Shown: positions 37,162 to 46,360 of the stretch, piece after piece
How the letters are laid out: each line of letters opens with the position of its first letter
Position numbering within the stretch: the first letter of the stretch is position 1
Assembly (NCBI GenBank): GCA_031290615.1
Contig: JAITNF010000083.1
Coordinates: 1-48,191, forward strand
Reading direction: 5' to 3'
DNA from: Desulfovibrio sp.
GTDB taxonomy: Bacteria > Desulfobacterota > Desulfovibrionia > Desulfovibrionales > Desulfovibrionaceae
Length of the DNA: 48,191 bases
Translations under genes and position numbers: made by a program
The notes under the pieces: model-generated
What the model saw: only the letters and a program-made list of their open reading frames with translations
Database searches by the model: none
What the model was told of the DNA's origin: nothing

Positions 37162-40100
37162 CTAGATTGCGACAATCCGTACATCTCCCTTTGTATCGGC
37201 CGCTTTTTTACGGAAGCCCTGACGCCTGTCTTCCCCATCCATAAGACCGGCCAGCCATTCAGCCGTGTGCAGCACCGGCCGGCCGCCATCGCCCATATTG
37301 ATGAGGCAGCGCCCCATGCCTATTTTGCAGGAGGGACAGCCTGCAAGTATGGGCCCGGCGTACCCTCCCGCCAAATTTTCAGCGAGACGGATTTGCTTGC
37401 GTTGGCGTAAAATATTGAAAATTTTCGGCGAGGTCATGGCCCCCATGCCCGATTCGGCGCAGCAGCCCTGGCTCAGTTCCACGCTGATTCCGGCAAAGTC
37501 GCGGATGGCTGCGGCCATGAGCTTGCGTCCCTTGACCTTGTGAAGTCCGATCCATTCGCCGTGGCAGGAAGTGTGCAGAATAATTTTCGACGGCTGTTCG
37601 GACGGATGGCTGAGAACATTTTTGTCCAGCAGGGGTAGCACAAGTTGTACCACGTCTTTCTGTTCCAAGGTTGGGAACTGAGCCTTGAGGTCAAGGCGCG
37701 CGAGACTGTCTCCGCAGGTTCCGCAGGCGGAAACTAGATACTTGCAGTCAATGCCCTTGCGGGCGATATCCCGCAGCATGGATGCCAGATATTGCCTGTT
37801 CTGCGCCAAGTTGTCCTCAAAGGCCGTGTCCATGCCCGCCGAGAGCATGGGGTAGCCACAGCACAGGTGACCGGGCGGCACGGCCACGACAAAACCGGCC
37901 TTGAGCAGAAGCATGAGGCAGGACAGACCGATGCGGTCAAAGAACAATGCGCCGCCGCAGCCGGGGAAATAGAGGACGCAGGGCATGTCCGGCCTGAGTT
38001 CCGACGGGGCAAAAAGAGCCCCACACTGGAGCTTAAGAGATTCATACAGGTTTGTATATCCCGTCTTGGGTCCCTGCCCATAAAAAAACGGACTCTGCAT
38101 GCGTTTTTTCCAGACATCCGGAACAAAACCCAGGAAGCGGTTCTGTATTTTTTGTCCCACGGAGACGAGCTTGGCAGCCTTTGGAGCGCGTTTCGACATG
38201 TCGCGGCACACACACTCCAAGACGCGTTCCTTGAGGGGATGTCCAACCGCCCTTTCATGATTCAGCAGAGCGCGCATGGTCAGCGCCACCTCACCCGAGG
38301 GGATGGAAATGGGACAATTGGCCGCGCAACGGCCGCAGGAGGTGCAATGCTCCACAATATCCCTGAAGGCCGTGAGGAGTCTTTCGTCCATACGACCCCT
38401 GTTGACCTGGGAGTAGTACACGGCCTCCAGCAGCATGCCCAACGCCATGTTTTTGTTGCGCGGATGGTAGTGCATAGAGCGTTCCGGGCAGGACATGGGG
38501 CAGACCTGCTTGCACTTACCGCAACGGGTGCAGGTTTGTATGCTTGTCAGCAGGTTGATGAGCTTGTCCTTGTCCTGCAGGCCGCTTTCATAAATGTCGT
38601 GGATGAGGCGGTTGAAGGAAAAAGTGAAGGGCTTTACCGGCAATTCCCGGTAAACGAGCTTTGCCGGGTTCATAACGTCACGCGGGTCTACACGCTCCTT
38701 GAAAGCGCGCAGGGCGGCCATCTTTTCCTTGCTGAAAAAGGCTATCTTGGTGATGCCTATGCCGTGCTCACCCGAGACCTCGCCGTCCATTTCCTGACAT
38801 TCAGCCATCACCTTCGCGGCGGCTTCCTCGGCTTCCTCAAGCATACGAGGATCATTGGAATTGACGGGGATATTTACATGACAGTTGCCGTCGCCCGCGT
38901 GCATGTGACTGGCGATGATGATGCGGCCCGCCTCCATTGAGGCGGAAATTTTATTGATTTTTTTGGCAAGGTGCGGGTAGCGCCCGGCCAGTTCTGTAAG
39001 AAAGGCCGTTGCTCTGGCAAAGAGTTCGCTGTCCGAGAATTCCGTTGTCGGCACTCCCCCAAGGGCTGCCTTGGAAGCAAAAGAAAATTCCCTGTTGAAA
39101 TCCTTGTCTTCCATGGGGAATCCCAGAAGGCATCCCACTTCCTGCAAGGCGGAACGGAAGGCTGCGGCCGTGTATTCCAGATTGAGCTGCTCCAGAAAAA
39201 GCGCGAATTCCGGTATGCGGTCTGTGGGTATGACCACGTCCTCGTTGAGCTTGAAGCCGGACGTACGTTTGGCGATGGCTGAAAGGCGGTGGCGGTCTTC
39301 CCAAAAGCGCTCGGCTTCCTTTTCGTCCTCCGCCACGATAACGTCCACATTTTCCTGGTTTTCCGCTAGGTTCACAATGTCGCCCACGCATTTGTCCAAC
39401 AGGTAGGGGTCGTCACCGTCCACCTGCAAAATGATGATGGAAATAGGCCGCTGCTCAAATTTTTGTGATTTTCGCGTATATTCTATGGCTTGCAGGTATT
39501 TTGCGCCGATTTCCTCCAAGGCGGAAATGTGGGCGTAGTCCCCCTCTTTGCGGATGCGGTCGCGCAGCTTGACGATCTCGCGCACCACCACGGCCGCCGG
39601 GTGCATGGATCGGCCGAAGAATTCCAACACCATGACACGGCTCACGTGGGGTTTGGAGTGCAGAATGAAGCAGGCTTCGGTGATGATGCCGTCCACCCCC
39701 TCCTTCTGCGCGCCGGGCAACCCGCCGAGTGCCTTGTTGGTGACGTCCTTGCCCAGACCCGGCAGACGGATTTCGCCGCTGCCCAGTTCCACCACGTTGC
39801 GCACGCCGCCGCTGACGTCCTTGACCACAAAGACAGCGATTTCGTCGGGAAGTATTTTGTGGCGCGGGTGCCCCTCCCGTTCAACGGTGATGATTTCACC
39901 TGTGGGCGTGATCATGCTCCACCAGAGCAGGTTGTCGAGGGTTGTGCCGTATTCAAAGGCGCAGGGACCGCCGGCGTTTTCCGAAATATTACCGCCGATG
40001 GCGGACGCCTGCTTGGAGGCCGGATCAACGGAAAAGAACGCACCCGCCGCGCTTGCCGCGCTGATCACGTCCTGGGTGATGGCTCCCGCTTGGCAGACCA

Positions 40101-40713
40101 CGGTCATGGCCTCCGTGTCAATGGGGCCGATGCGCGTCAACCGCGTGAGGCTTACGATGACCGTACGCTTGCGCGCTGGCACTGCCCCGCCAGTCATGCC
40201 GGAACCACCGCCACGCGGGATGATAGCGAATTTGATGTCATTGGCCAGTTTGACGATTTCCGCCACCTGTTCCGTGGAATCGGGCTCCACCACAAGCAGG
40301 GGGAGCTCCATACGCAGGTCTGTAGCGTCCGTTGCGGCGGACACCAGAGCCAGGGGCGAGGCGAGGATGGATTCACCAGGCAGAATACGGCACAGGGCTT
40401 CAATGAGAGTGTCACGGAAGGAGGCCTCCGCCGCGTGGGCAGACCAGAACATGGTTATGCCTTCGCCGACGGCTGTAGCGTAGTAATGGGCTAGGGCAAC
40501 GGATTCTTGGTCAAAACGCTTCTGCACACTTTCGCGCACAATAGCGACGTCGACAAATGGATTGTAGGCCACCAAGAACAGTTCTTCGGCAATGGCGATG
40601 GCAAGCTGCCGGACAGATTGGGGCCATTCGGTGAAATCTTCAATATTGATGCGGAGTATACGATTGACCACATAATCCGGCGCTATGGAGATATGCGGAC
40701 TCTTGTGGAGCAT
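37162..40713 (-). CDS. FAD-binding and Fe-S-binding oxidoreductase (D-lactate/glycolate dehydrogenase-like)
   Basis: A very large protein (1183 residues) joining a GlcD/Dld-type FAD domain and a GlpC/LldE-type Fe-S domain. The FAD part has PRGGGSGMTGGAVP (about 166-179) and SAIGGNISENAGGPCAFEYG. The C-terminal FAD-oxidase part has HAGDGNCHVNIPV and EVSGEHGIGI. Then two 4Fe-4S motifs, CTRCGKCKQVCPMSCP (about 726) and CTSCGRCAANCP (about 787), and two CCG-type segments (FPGCGG, HLCCGYP and SACGTCG). It probably oxidises a 2-hydroxyacid such as D-lactate and passes electrons to the membrane pool; the substrate is inferred. Good ribosome binding site AAAGGATG. It appears intact. Confidence 0.9.
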   Translation of the reverse strand: MLHKSPHISIAPDYVVNRILRINIEDFTEWPQSVRQLAIAIAEELFLVAYNPFVDVAIVRESVQKRFDQESVALAHYYATAVGEGITMFWSAHAAEASFRDTLIEALCRILPGESILASPLALVSAATDATDLRMELPLLVVEPDSTEQVAEIVKLANDIKFAIIPRGGGSGMTGGAVPARKRTVIVSLTRLTRIGPIDTEAMTVVCQAGAITQDVISAASAAGAFFSVDPASKQASAIGGNISENAGGPCAFEYGTTLDNLLWWSMITPTGEIITVEREGHPRHKILPDEIAVFVVKDVSGGVRNVVELGSGEIRLPGLGKDVTNKALGGLPGAQKEGVDGIITEACFILHSKPHVSRVMVLEFFGRSMHPAAVVVREIVKLRDRIRKEGDYAHISALEEIGAKYLQAIEYTRKSQKFEQRPISIIILQVDGDDPYLLDKCVGDIVNLAENQENVDVIVAEDEKEAERFWEDRHRLSAIAKRTSGFKLNEDVVIPTDRIPEFALFLEQLNLEYTAAAFRSALQEVGCLLGFPMEDKDFNREFSFASKAALGGVPTTEFSDSELFARATAFLTELAGRYPHLAKKINKISASMEAGRIIIASHMHAGDGNCHVNIPVNSNDPRMLEEAEEAAAKVMAECQEMDGEVSGEHGIGITKIAFFSKEKMAALRAFKERVDPRDVMNPAKLVYRELPVKPFTFSFNRLIHDIYESGLQDKDKLINLLTSIQTCTRCGKCKQVCPMSCPERSMHYHPRNKNMALGMLLEAVYYSQVNRGRMDERLLTAFRDIVEHCTSCGRCAANCPISIPSGEVALTMRALLNHERAVGHPLKERVLECVCRDMSKRAPKAAKLVSVGQKIQNRFLGFVPDVWKKRMQSPFFYGQGPKTGYTNLYESLKLQCGALFAPSELRPDMPCVLYFPGCGGALFFDRIGLSCLMLLLKAGFVVAVPPGHLCCGYPMLSAGMDTAFEDNLAQNRQYLASMLRDIARKGIDCKYLVSACGTCGDSLARLDLKAQFPTLEQKDVVQLVLPLLDKNVLSHPSEQPSKIILHTSCHGEWIGLHKVKGRKLMAAAIRDFAGISVELSQGCCAESGMGAMTSPKIFNILRQRKQIRLAENLAGGYAGPILAGCPSCKIGMGRCLINMGDGGRPVLHTAEWLAGLMDGEDRRQGFRKKAADTKGDVRIVAI

Positions 40714-40885
40714 AGAACATCCTTTTTAATAAGAAAAATGAACTGGAATACGGAATGTCAGCAAGAACTCTACGTTGATCGCGGAAGAAAGGCAAGACGG
40801 GGAAATTTCAATCATAGGGCAATCGAATAAAATTTAGATACAATCCAGAAAACTTGGCATCTCTCCTGGATATACACGGAAACAA

Positions 40886-40931
40886 AAAGGAGGTAGAGAT
40901 GCCTGAACGCAACACATTTTTATTAAATTGA
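40886..40931 (+). other. Strong ribosome binding site with an 11-codon frame
   Basis: AAAGGAGG (40886-40893) lies 5 bases before ATG 40899, which opens MPERNTFLLN and stops at 40931. A signal this strong before such a short frame suggests the start of a lost gene, perhaps the glycohydrolase relic that follows. Confidence 0.35.
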
Positions 40932-40939
40932 TTATTTCG

Positions 40940-41345
40940 CGGATAAATCCGCTTGGTATTTTCGGCGTACGACAGAGTGTTGTGGATAAGGATACGCTTG
41001 CCGCTTGGGCTGATTAGGACGTTTCCTTGACGCACATTCACCCAGTTTGCAGGCAGTCCAATGTCTTTTTTGTCGCGGCTCTTGCCCAAGCTGTCTACTG
41101 GCGGCCAAAAGCCTTCGGAATTGTATCGCGACATGTGTGAACACGCGCGAGCCGTTGGTGTTGAGCCGCCGGAAGAATAAGTATGTCCTTGTGCAAGGGC
41201 TGGGTGCTCATCGCCTTTCAGAACGCCATCTGGCAACTTCTGCACACGCCAAACCTTGAAGAGGTCACATCGGCGATACGGACACCAACACCGCCATTGC
41301 CGGAACGCTTCTGGACGCGGTTTACGACATTTTGTCCTGTCGGGC
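40940..41345 (+). pseudogene. ADP-ribosylglycohydrolase (DraG-type) relic
   Basis: Plus-strand pieces match the second half of the ADP-ribosylglycohydrolase family. VDKDTLAAWAD is followed by a TAG at 41015 and THIHPVCRQSNVFFVAALAQ. In other frames come EELYRDMCEHARAVG, then KGWVLIAFQNAIWQLLHTPN, and then GDTDTNTAIAGTLLDAVYD. The GDTDTN motif is the metal-binding site of the family. At least one stop and two frame changes break it, and the N-terminal half is missing. It once removed ADP-ribose from a target such as nitrogenase reductase or another protein. Confidence 0.65.
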
Positions 41346-41448
41346 TGATGCCGAAAAAGTCATTGATCCCGAGATGGTGGAGCTGGTCAAGGACGTATTT
41401 GCAAGAGCGAAATACGGATTCCGCTCTTACGGAGATACGAAAACGGCA

Positions 41449-41820
41449 TTAGGAAGTCAGCAGCTTCGCTATCTCCTCCCGCAGTATTTTTGCCACAGCG
41501 CCGGCAGCCGCCTGCTCCATGTTCGCCTCGAACTGATTTGCAAGAGCGCTCAGGCGCGATTCCAAGTCGTCAAGGCGCGCGCTGACGTCAGCCAAGGCGG
41601 CGTGGTCTTCTTCCCCGGCGGGCGGCGTCTCTTGCGGCAGGTTGATCTCTCCGAAGACGGACAAAATATCGTCCAGTTCCACTTTAGTGCCCGTGGCGTT
41701 ATCTGTCGATTGCGGGTCGGCTTTTTTTTCAGCGTAAGGATCTTCGGATATGTTATTGTCGCCCATTGCGATGAGTTCTGTGAGTTCAATGATATCTTCA
41801 TCGTTTTTCTGCGTAGCCAT
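41449..41820 (-). CDS. Conserved small acidic hypothetical protein with coiled coil
   Basis: A 123-residue protein starting MATQKNDEDIIELTELIAMG. It has an acidic middle and a heptad-rich stretch (LADVSARLDDLESRLSALAN) likely to be a coiled coil, then a short C-terminal helix (GAVAKILREEIAKLL). The ATG at 41820 has GAGG 5 bases upstream; the track start is 24 bases further out. It is intact among relics, so it may be under selection. I do not recognise the family, although the layout resembles short helical proteins in Desulfovibrio genomes. Confidence 0.55.
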   Translation of the reverse strand: MATQKNDEDIIELTELIAMGDNNISEDPYAEKKADPQSTDNATGTKVELDDILSVFGEINLPQETPPAGEEDHAALADVSARLDDLESRLSALANQFEANMEQAAAGAVAKILREEIAKLLTS

Positions 41821-41919
41821 ACGAACCTCGAAAATTTTGTCCAAAATTTGCTTTGCCAGTGGCCAAATCCGTAAAGATAATATTCGGCAACATATCCTGA
41901 TAGTTTAGGGCAAGGTCAC

Positions 41920-42346
41920 TTTGCTCCGGTATTGGAAAATCAAGCTCAGGCTTCCGGCCTTTGCAACATCAAAAAAATATGGGGTATTGCGCAGGATGGC
42001 ATAGAAGCGCTGAAGGTCCGCGTCAATGGTGATGGCGCAGTCAACCCAGGAGGCCACCGCTGCCATCCCCGCCAGCATGGCGTTCTGATGCCGGCGTTGC
42101 TAGCGAATTTCAGACCGTGAACGCGCGGATTCCCACGATGGTGGTACGCAATGATGTCCCACGTGGCGTCAAGGCTGCCGTCGTCAACATATAGAGCGAA
42201 ACTCTCGGGCGATATGCGTCCGGAATCAGTCATACACTGCAACAAGACGGAAATGGCCTCAACGGTTGCAGGAAGACCATTTCCTCGTTATAACAGGGAA
42301 GGATAACGGCAAGTACGGGCGGTGTTTTGTCTGGCAATGTCTGCAT
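41920..42346 (-). pseudogene. Family 2 glycosyltransferase relic
   Basis: It starts at ATG 42346 with LPDKTPPVLAVILPCYNEE, the first strand of GT-A glycosyltransferases. It then shifts frame to LPATVEAISVLLQCMTDSG and SFALYVDDGSLDATWDII (the DDGS motif). A second shift leads to VDCAITIDADLQ (the DxD-like metal site). The reading fades near 41930, so the C-terminal half and membrane segments are lost. The original likely used an undecaprenyl or dolichol-type lipid acceptor, as in GtrB-like proteins; that is inference. Confidence 0.65.
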
Positions 42347-42499
42347 GCGTCTTTTTCTCCACACTATAATTCCGAATGTGGCCGCAGTCATAATACGCGA
42401 TGGATTGACAGGGGGCAAGTATTCTAGAGAATATTCACTTACAGTTTGTCCCACTCCTGTTCCACTGTTTGATGTCACAGGAAGGAAAAATTTGTTATG

Positions 42500-42890
42500 C
42501 CCATGGAACGGCTGACCTTATTTTTTGCCGTCACTAGTGCGCGCATGGACAAAATAGCAGGCCCCAACATGGTGTTCCCGGGACGGACGCAGGCGAATGC
42601 AAGAACAATCGTTCAGCCACAACACAAGCAAATTTTGAGGTTCGGTCTATCCCGACGAAAAGATACAGCTTGCCTTCTTCCGTTTGTACCCCGGCAATAT
42701 CCAAATAAAAAATAGCCGAGGGGCAAGGCTTAAATTTTTTCTTCGCCGGAGCAATTTTTACATTTGTACGGTTGCGAAAGCCAATGTCTCTGCAAACAGC
42801 GATACAAAGCAGATCGGCTTGGCTGTGGGATTGTTTCTTGCAATGAGTATAAACAATTACTCAGAGGAACTAAACAGCTATTGAATGTGA
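42500..42890 (-). pseudogene. IS481-family transposase relic
   Basis: Minus-strand frames read VPLSNCLYSLQETIPQPSRS, ALYRCLQRHWLSQP, then (next frame) SAIFYLDIAGVQTEEGKLYL and FVGIDRTSKFA. These match the HTH tail and the rve catalytic start of IS481 transposases (family DIAEVRTAEGKLYLFVAIDR). A third frame holds REHHVGACYFVHAR. Frame changes and loss of the rest make it inactive. Its right edge reaches to within a few bases of the mqnD start, so the mqnD promoter may lie in IS-derived DNA. Confidence 0.65.
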
Positions 42891-42897
42891 GGAACTC

Positions 42898-43734
42898 ATG
42901 CTCAATTCACAAAATCTGTCCTTGGGGCTTTCTCCCTGTCCGAACGACACTTATATTTTTTACGCCTTGTTGCACGGCCTTGTGCCTGTGCCGTTCAGGC
43001 TCAAACCGCATCTGGCCGATGTGGAGAAACTCAATTCCCTAGCGATGCACGGCGTATTTGACGTGACAAAGCTGTCTCTGGGCGTTGTTCCGAACATTAT
43101 GCAAAGCTACGCCCTGCTTTCCTCCGGTTCCGCCCTAGGATGGGGCGTCGGCCCGTTGATTGTGGCCAGCGAGCCGCTGTCCGCGTCCGCGTGGCGCAAG
43201 GCGCGTGTGGCCGTGCCGGGGATCATGACAACGGCAAATCTGTTGTTGGACCTGCACGGAGGCTTTCAGGGGGAACGCAAAGAAATGCTTTTCAGCGACG
43301 TTATGCCCGCTGTGCGATGCGGCGCGGCGGATCTGGGCGTGATCATTCATGAAGGCCGTTTTACCTATCAGAGCCTAGGGCTTATAAAAATTCTGGATCT
43401 TGGGGAATGGTGGGAAGGCGCCTTTCATGTGCCGCTACCGCTGGGCGCCATTGCCGTGCGGCGTGATATCCCGAAGCAAGCGGCTCTGGCGGTACAAAAG
43501 GCTATTGCGGAAAGTCTGGCTTGCGCCAACTCTCACCCTGAAGCGTGCAGGAAGTTTGTGCGCGGGTATGCCCAAGAGATTGAAGAAGAGGTCATACAGA
43601 GCCACATCAGGACTTTTGTGACCGATTTCAGTTGTGACTTGGGGCAGGCAGGGAGGGCGGCCATTGAGGAACTTGTGGGCCGCGCGGCAACGCTACGCGG
43701 TATGGAGATGCCGGCTGCCGGACTTTTTTTATAG
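42898..43734 (+). CDS. mqnD: 1,4-dihydroxy-6-naphthoate synthase
   Basis: Converts cyclic dehypoxanthine futalosine to 1,4-dihydroxy-6-naphthoate in the futalosine route to menaquinone. It starts QNLSLGLSPCPNDTYIFYAL, the family N-terminus, with FDVTKLSLGVVPNIMQSYAL and VGPLIVASEPLS following. The periplasmic-binding-protein-like fold fits 278 residues. The ribosome binding site GAGG is 5 bases ahead. The other mqn genes are not in the window. Menaquinone is the usual membrane quinone of sulfate reducers. Confidence 0.93.
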   Translation: MLNSQNLSLGLSPCPNDTYIFYALLHGLVPVPFRLKPHLADVEKLNSLAMHGVFDVTKLSLGVVPNIMQSYALLSSGSALGWGVGPLIVASEPLSASAWRKARVAVPGIMTTANLLLDLHGGFQGERKEMLFSDVMPAVRCGAADLGVIIHEGRFTYQSLGLIKILDLGEWWEGAFHVPLPLGAIAVRRDIPKQAALAVQKAIAESLACANSHPEACRKFVRGYAQEIEEEVIQSHIRTFVTDFSCDLGQAGRAAIEELVGRAATLRGMEMPAAGLFL

Positions 43735-44035
43735 GCAATTCACATACAGCCGCGCGCCAGCTTCCAAGTGTTTTTTTATGGCAAACCACGTCGCTACCGC
43801 CCGTAAAGTCTGTATCGGTCTCGTCAGTCGGACCCGACCTCAGGGCGGTCTGGTAACAGCGTGCGCCAGTTCAGGACCGAGAGCGTTTAATGGATTGTGT
43901 GATGCCGCGGATTGTGTGATGCCCATGTCGCGCAGGGCACATTTTCCAGAACAATGTACTGTTCATTGGCGCCGAGCAGCAGCACAACGAGCATATCCGG
44001 CGAGTGTTCATCGGTCCCGTCTTGTCCGCCTTGTG
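43735..44035. other. Noncoding stretch between mqnD and the following gene
   Basis: About 300 bases between convergent genes. A minus-strand frame (SPDMLVVLLLGANEQYIVLE) could be the frameshifted tail of the following gene; it has no match I recognise. Confidence 0.35.
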
Positions 44036-44905
44036 TCAGAACAAGTGTCCGAAAGCCAGCCGCGAAACGCGGAAAAAATCCGGCGTGAGCCCCGTATGTA
44101 GCCAGAAACCTTCGCATCCGGGGGAGAGGGCCAAGGAATCAGCATGGTGCGGGCCGTGGCTGTGCTGGCGGCAGTGGCCTACGGCGGCCTCAGCCGTAAG
44201 GTAAAGGGCCGCCGGTGTAACGGGGTGGGCCGGATCCAGGGCTTGGTCCAACGCCTTGCCTTGGGCAAAGGAGAGGACTTCAACATTAAATGCCATCGGT
44301 TCTGGCAGAACCAGGACCGGAGGGCGGCGCTCCTCGTGGCAAGGGATGCCGAAAGTGCGGGCCGCAAGACGCGCGCTGTCCAACTCTCCTTCGTGCAGCA
44401 GTACAAGGCGCCCCGGACCCGGCTGGCTTTCTTCCAGCAGGGCGCAAAGGCCAGCGGTATCCAGCACAAAAATATTTTCCACGCCGGAAAGATCAAGTGC
44501 CGCAAGCGCCTGGTTGGCTGGCTCCCCGCCCACGCAGACAGCCCCGAGTAAGGGTACGCACGCCAGATGGGCGGGTACGCACGCCGCTGCCAGCCTGGCG
44601 GCTGCGGTGTACATCGGCGTAAAGGCCACGACAGCCCAAGACGCGGGAAAAGCCGTCATCTGCCGCCAGTAGCCCAAACGTGTGTCCGTCTGGCTTTCAC
44701 GCGTTCTGCATGGGCTTTGTCCAAAGTGCATGAAGGCAAGCGCAAGTCCGCTTTTCAGGGCAATCCTGCACTGCGGGGATGTGGCCTCATAGGCCTGTAT
44801 CGAGAGCGCGTCGTCAAGACGGTGTTCTTCCGCCCATTCCGGCCAGCGGCCCGCGAGGGCGTCAATGCCGTCAGCAGGAGCGTTCATGGCTTCGGATTTG
44901 AACAT
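44036..44905 (-). CDS. Conserved hypothetical protein upstream of argH end
   Basis: A 289-residue protein with a good AAGGA site 6 bases before ATG 44905. It has WAVVAFTPMYTAAARLAAAC, PLLGAVCVGGEPANQALAAL and GVENIFVLDTAGL. The layout is faintly like the nucleotide-binding fold of histidinol or aldehyde dehydrogenases, but no catalytic motif is seen. It lies 66 bases after argH on the same strand, so it may be co-transcribed. I do not recognise a family; function unknown. A possible frameshift near its end may have shortened it (see gap). Confidence 0.6.
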   Translation of the reverse strand: MFKSEAMNAPADGIDALAGRWPEWAEEHRLDDALSIQAYEATSPQCRIALKSGLALAFMHFGQSPCRTRESQTDTRLGYWRQMTAFPASWAVVAFTPMYTAAARLAAACVPAHLACVPLLGAVCVGGEPANQALAALDLSGVENIFVLDTAGLCALLEESQPGPGRLVLLHEGELDSARLAARTFGIPCHEERRPPVLVLPEPMAFNVEVLSFAQGKALDQALDPAHPVTPAALYLTAEAAVGHCRQHSHGPHHADSLALSPGCEGFWLHTGLTPDFFRVSRLAFGHLF

Positions 44906-44971
44906 ATTCGTTCCTTCAGCATGGCTGTGGGACTTTGGAGCCGTCGCATGTTTTCGGGACGGACGGCTTTT

Positions 44972-46360
44972 TCAGTTCCTGTCGGATATCCATTGGTCAA
45001 GTTGCTCCAACTGGCGCTCCACAGAGCGCGGCCCCGTGCCGCCGGGGGTTTCGCGCCGCCGCACGGCTACGGCATAGTCCAGTGCCGCGTGGACATCCTC
45101 ATCAATATACGGCTCTATCTCCTGAAGTTCGGCAAGGGACATGTCTTCAAGACCCTTGCCGAGTCGTTCAGCCTCAGCGACGGCCAGGCCGGCCGCGTGG
45201 TGAGCTTCGCGAAACGGCAGCCCCTTGCTCGTGAGATAGTCGGCCAGTTCCGTGGCGTTGAGGAAACCGCGCTTGCAGGCTTCGCGCATTCTGTCCGTGC
45301 GGAATTCAAGTTCGTCTAGCATTCCAGCCATGATGCGCAGAGACGGTTCCACAGTGGCGTCGGCGTCAAAAAAAGCTTCCTTGTCTTCCTGCATGTCCCG
45401 GTTATAGGCCAACGGCAAGCCTTTCATGACAGTGAGCATGGCCGTCAGTGCGCCGTAGACGCGGCCGGTTTTGCCCCGCATAAGCTCGGCCACGTCCGGA
45501 TTTTTTTTCTGCGGCATGATGGAAGATCCTGTGGAGTAGCCGTCCGGTAAGCGCACAAAGCCGAAAACCGGATTTGCCCAGAAGATGATTTCCTCGCACA
45601 GCCGCGAAAGGTGCATCATGAACGTCGCGGCGCAGAAAAGCGTTTCCAGCACGAAATCCCTGTCGGAAACGGCGTCCATGGAATTGCCGTAAACGACGTT
45701 GAAGCCAACTTCCAGCGCGACTCCGTGCGGGTCAAGGGGATAGGTTGCACCAGCCAGAGCGGCCGCCCCCAATGGGGAGACGCGCACACGCTTCAGTGCG
45801 TCGTCAAGGCGTTCCGTGTCCCGTCGGAACATCCAAGCGTAAGCCAGCAGGTGCTGAGCAAGGCTTACCGGCTGCGCCGGCTGCAAGTGCGTGCAGCCGG
45901 GCAGGATATCCAGCTTGTGCTGCACCGCGCGTTTTGTCAGCACAGCGCAGAGGGCAACGGCGTTGTCCTGCCAGCGTCTGACGCTGTCCGCCACATAGAG
46001 CCGGAAGGTAAGCCCCACCTGATCGTTGCGGCTACGCCCCGTATGCAGTTTTTTACCTGCGTCTCCCAACAGTTCCGTGAGGCGAGCTTCAATGTTCATG
46101 TGGACATCTTCGTGTTCCGGCTTCCAGTCAAAAGTCCCGGATGCGATTTCTTCTCGGACGTGTTCAAGACCCTCAATAATGGCTCGGGCCTCGTCCGGCG
46201 TGATGATGCCCTGGCGACCGAGCATGGCCGCGTGCGCCCCTGACGCCAGAATATCCTGCCTGTAGAGGGTACGGTCAAAGGACTGGGATTGCGTATAGGC
46301 CGCAGTGGCGGCGTGCGTGCCTTCGGCGAAGCGTCCGCCCCAACTCCTGTTTTTGCTCAT
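44972..46360 (-). CDS. argH: Argininosuccinate lyase
   Basis: Splits argininosuccinate into arginine and fumarate, the last step of arginine synthesis. It starts [20 protein letters not shown], has [10 protein letters not shown], and the fumarase-superfamily signature [12 protein letters not shown] with the catalytic Ser. The length of 462 residues is normal. Its ATG overlaps the argG stop by 4 bases (ATGA), so the two are translationally coupled. Confidence 0.97.
   Translation of the reverse strand: MSKNRSWGGRFAEGTHAATAAYTQSQSFDRTLYRQDILASGAHAAMLGRQGIITPDEARAIIEGLEHVREEIASGTFDWKPEHEDVHMNIEARLTELLGDAGKKLHTGRSRNDQVGLTFRLYVADSVRRWQDNAVALCAVLTKRAVQHKLDILPGCTHLQPAQPVSLAQHLLAYAWMFRRDTERLDDALKRVRVSPLGAAALAGATYPLDPHGVALEVGFNVVYGNSMDAVSDRDFVLETLFCAATFMMHLSRLCEEIIFWANPVFGFVRLPDGYSTGSSIMPQKKNPDVAELMRGKTGRVYGALTAMLTVMKGLPLAYNRDMQEDKEAFFDADATVEPSLRIMAGMLDELEFRTDRMREACKRGFLNATELADYLTSKGLPFREAHHAAGLAVAEAERLGKGLEDMSLAELQEIEPYIDEDVHAALDYAVAVRRRETPGGTGPRSVERQLEQLDQWISDRN

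Noticed and set aside
39490-40494. 334-codon plus-strand ORF opposite the FAD/Fe-S gene
   Set aside because: Antisense shadow; low-complexity composition and no motif.
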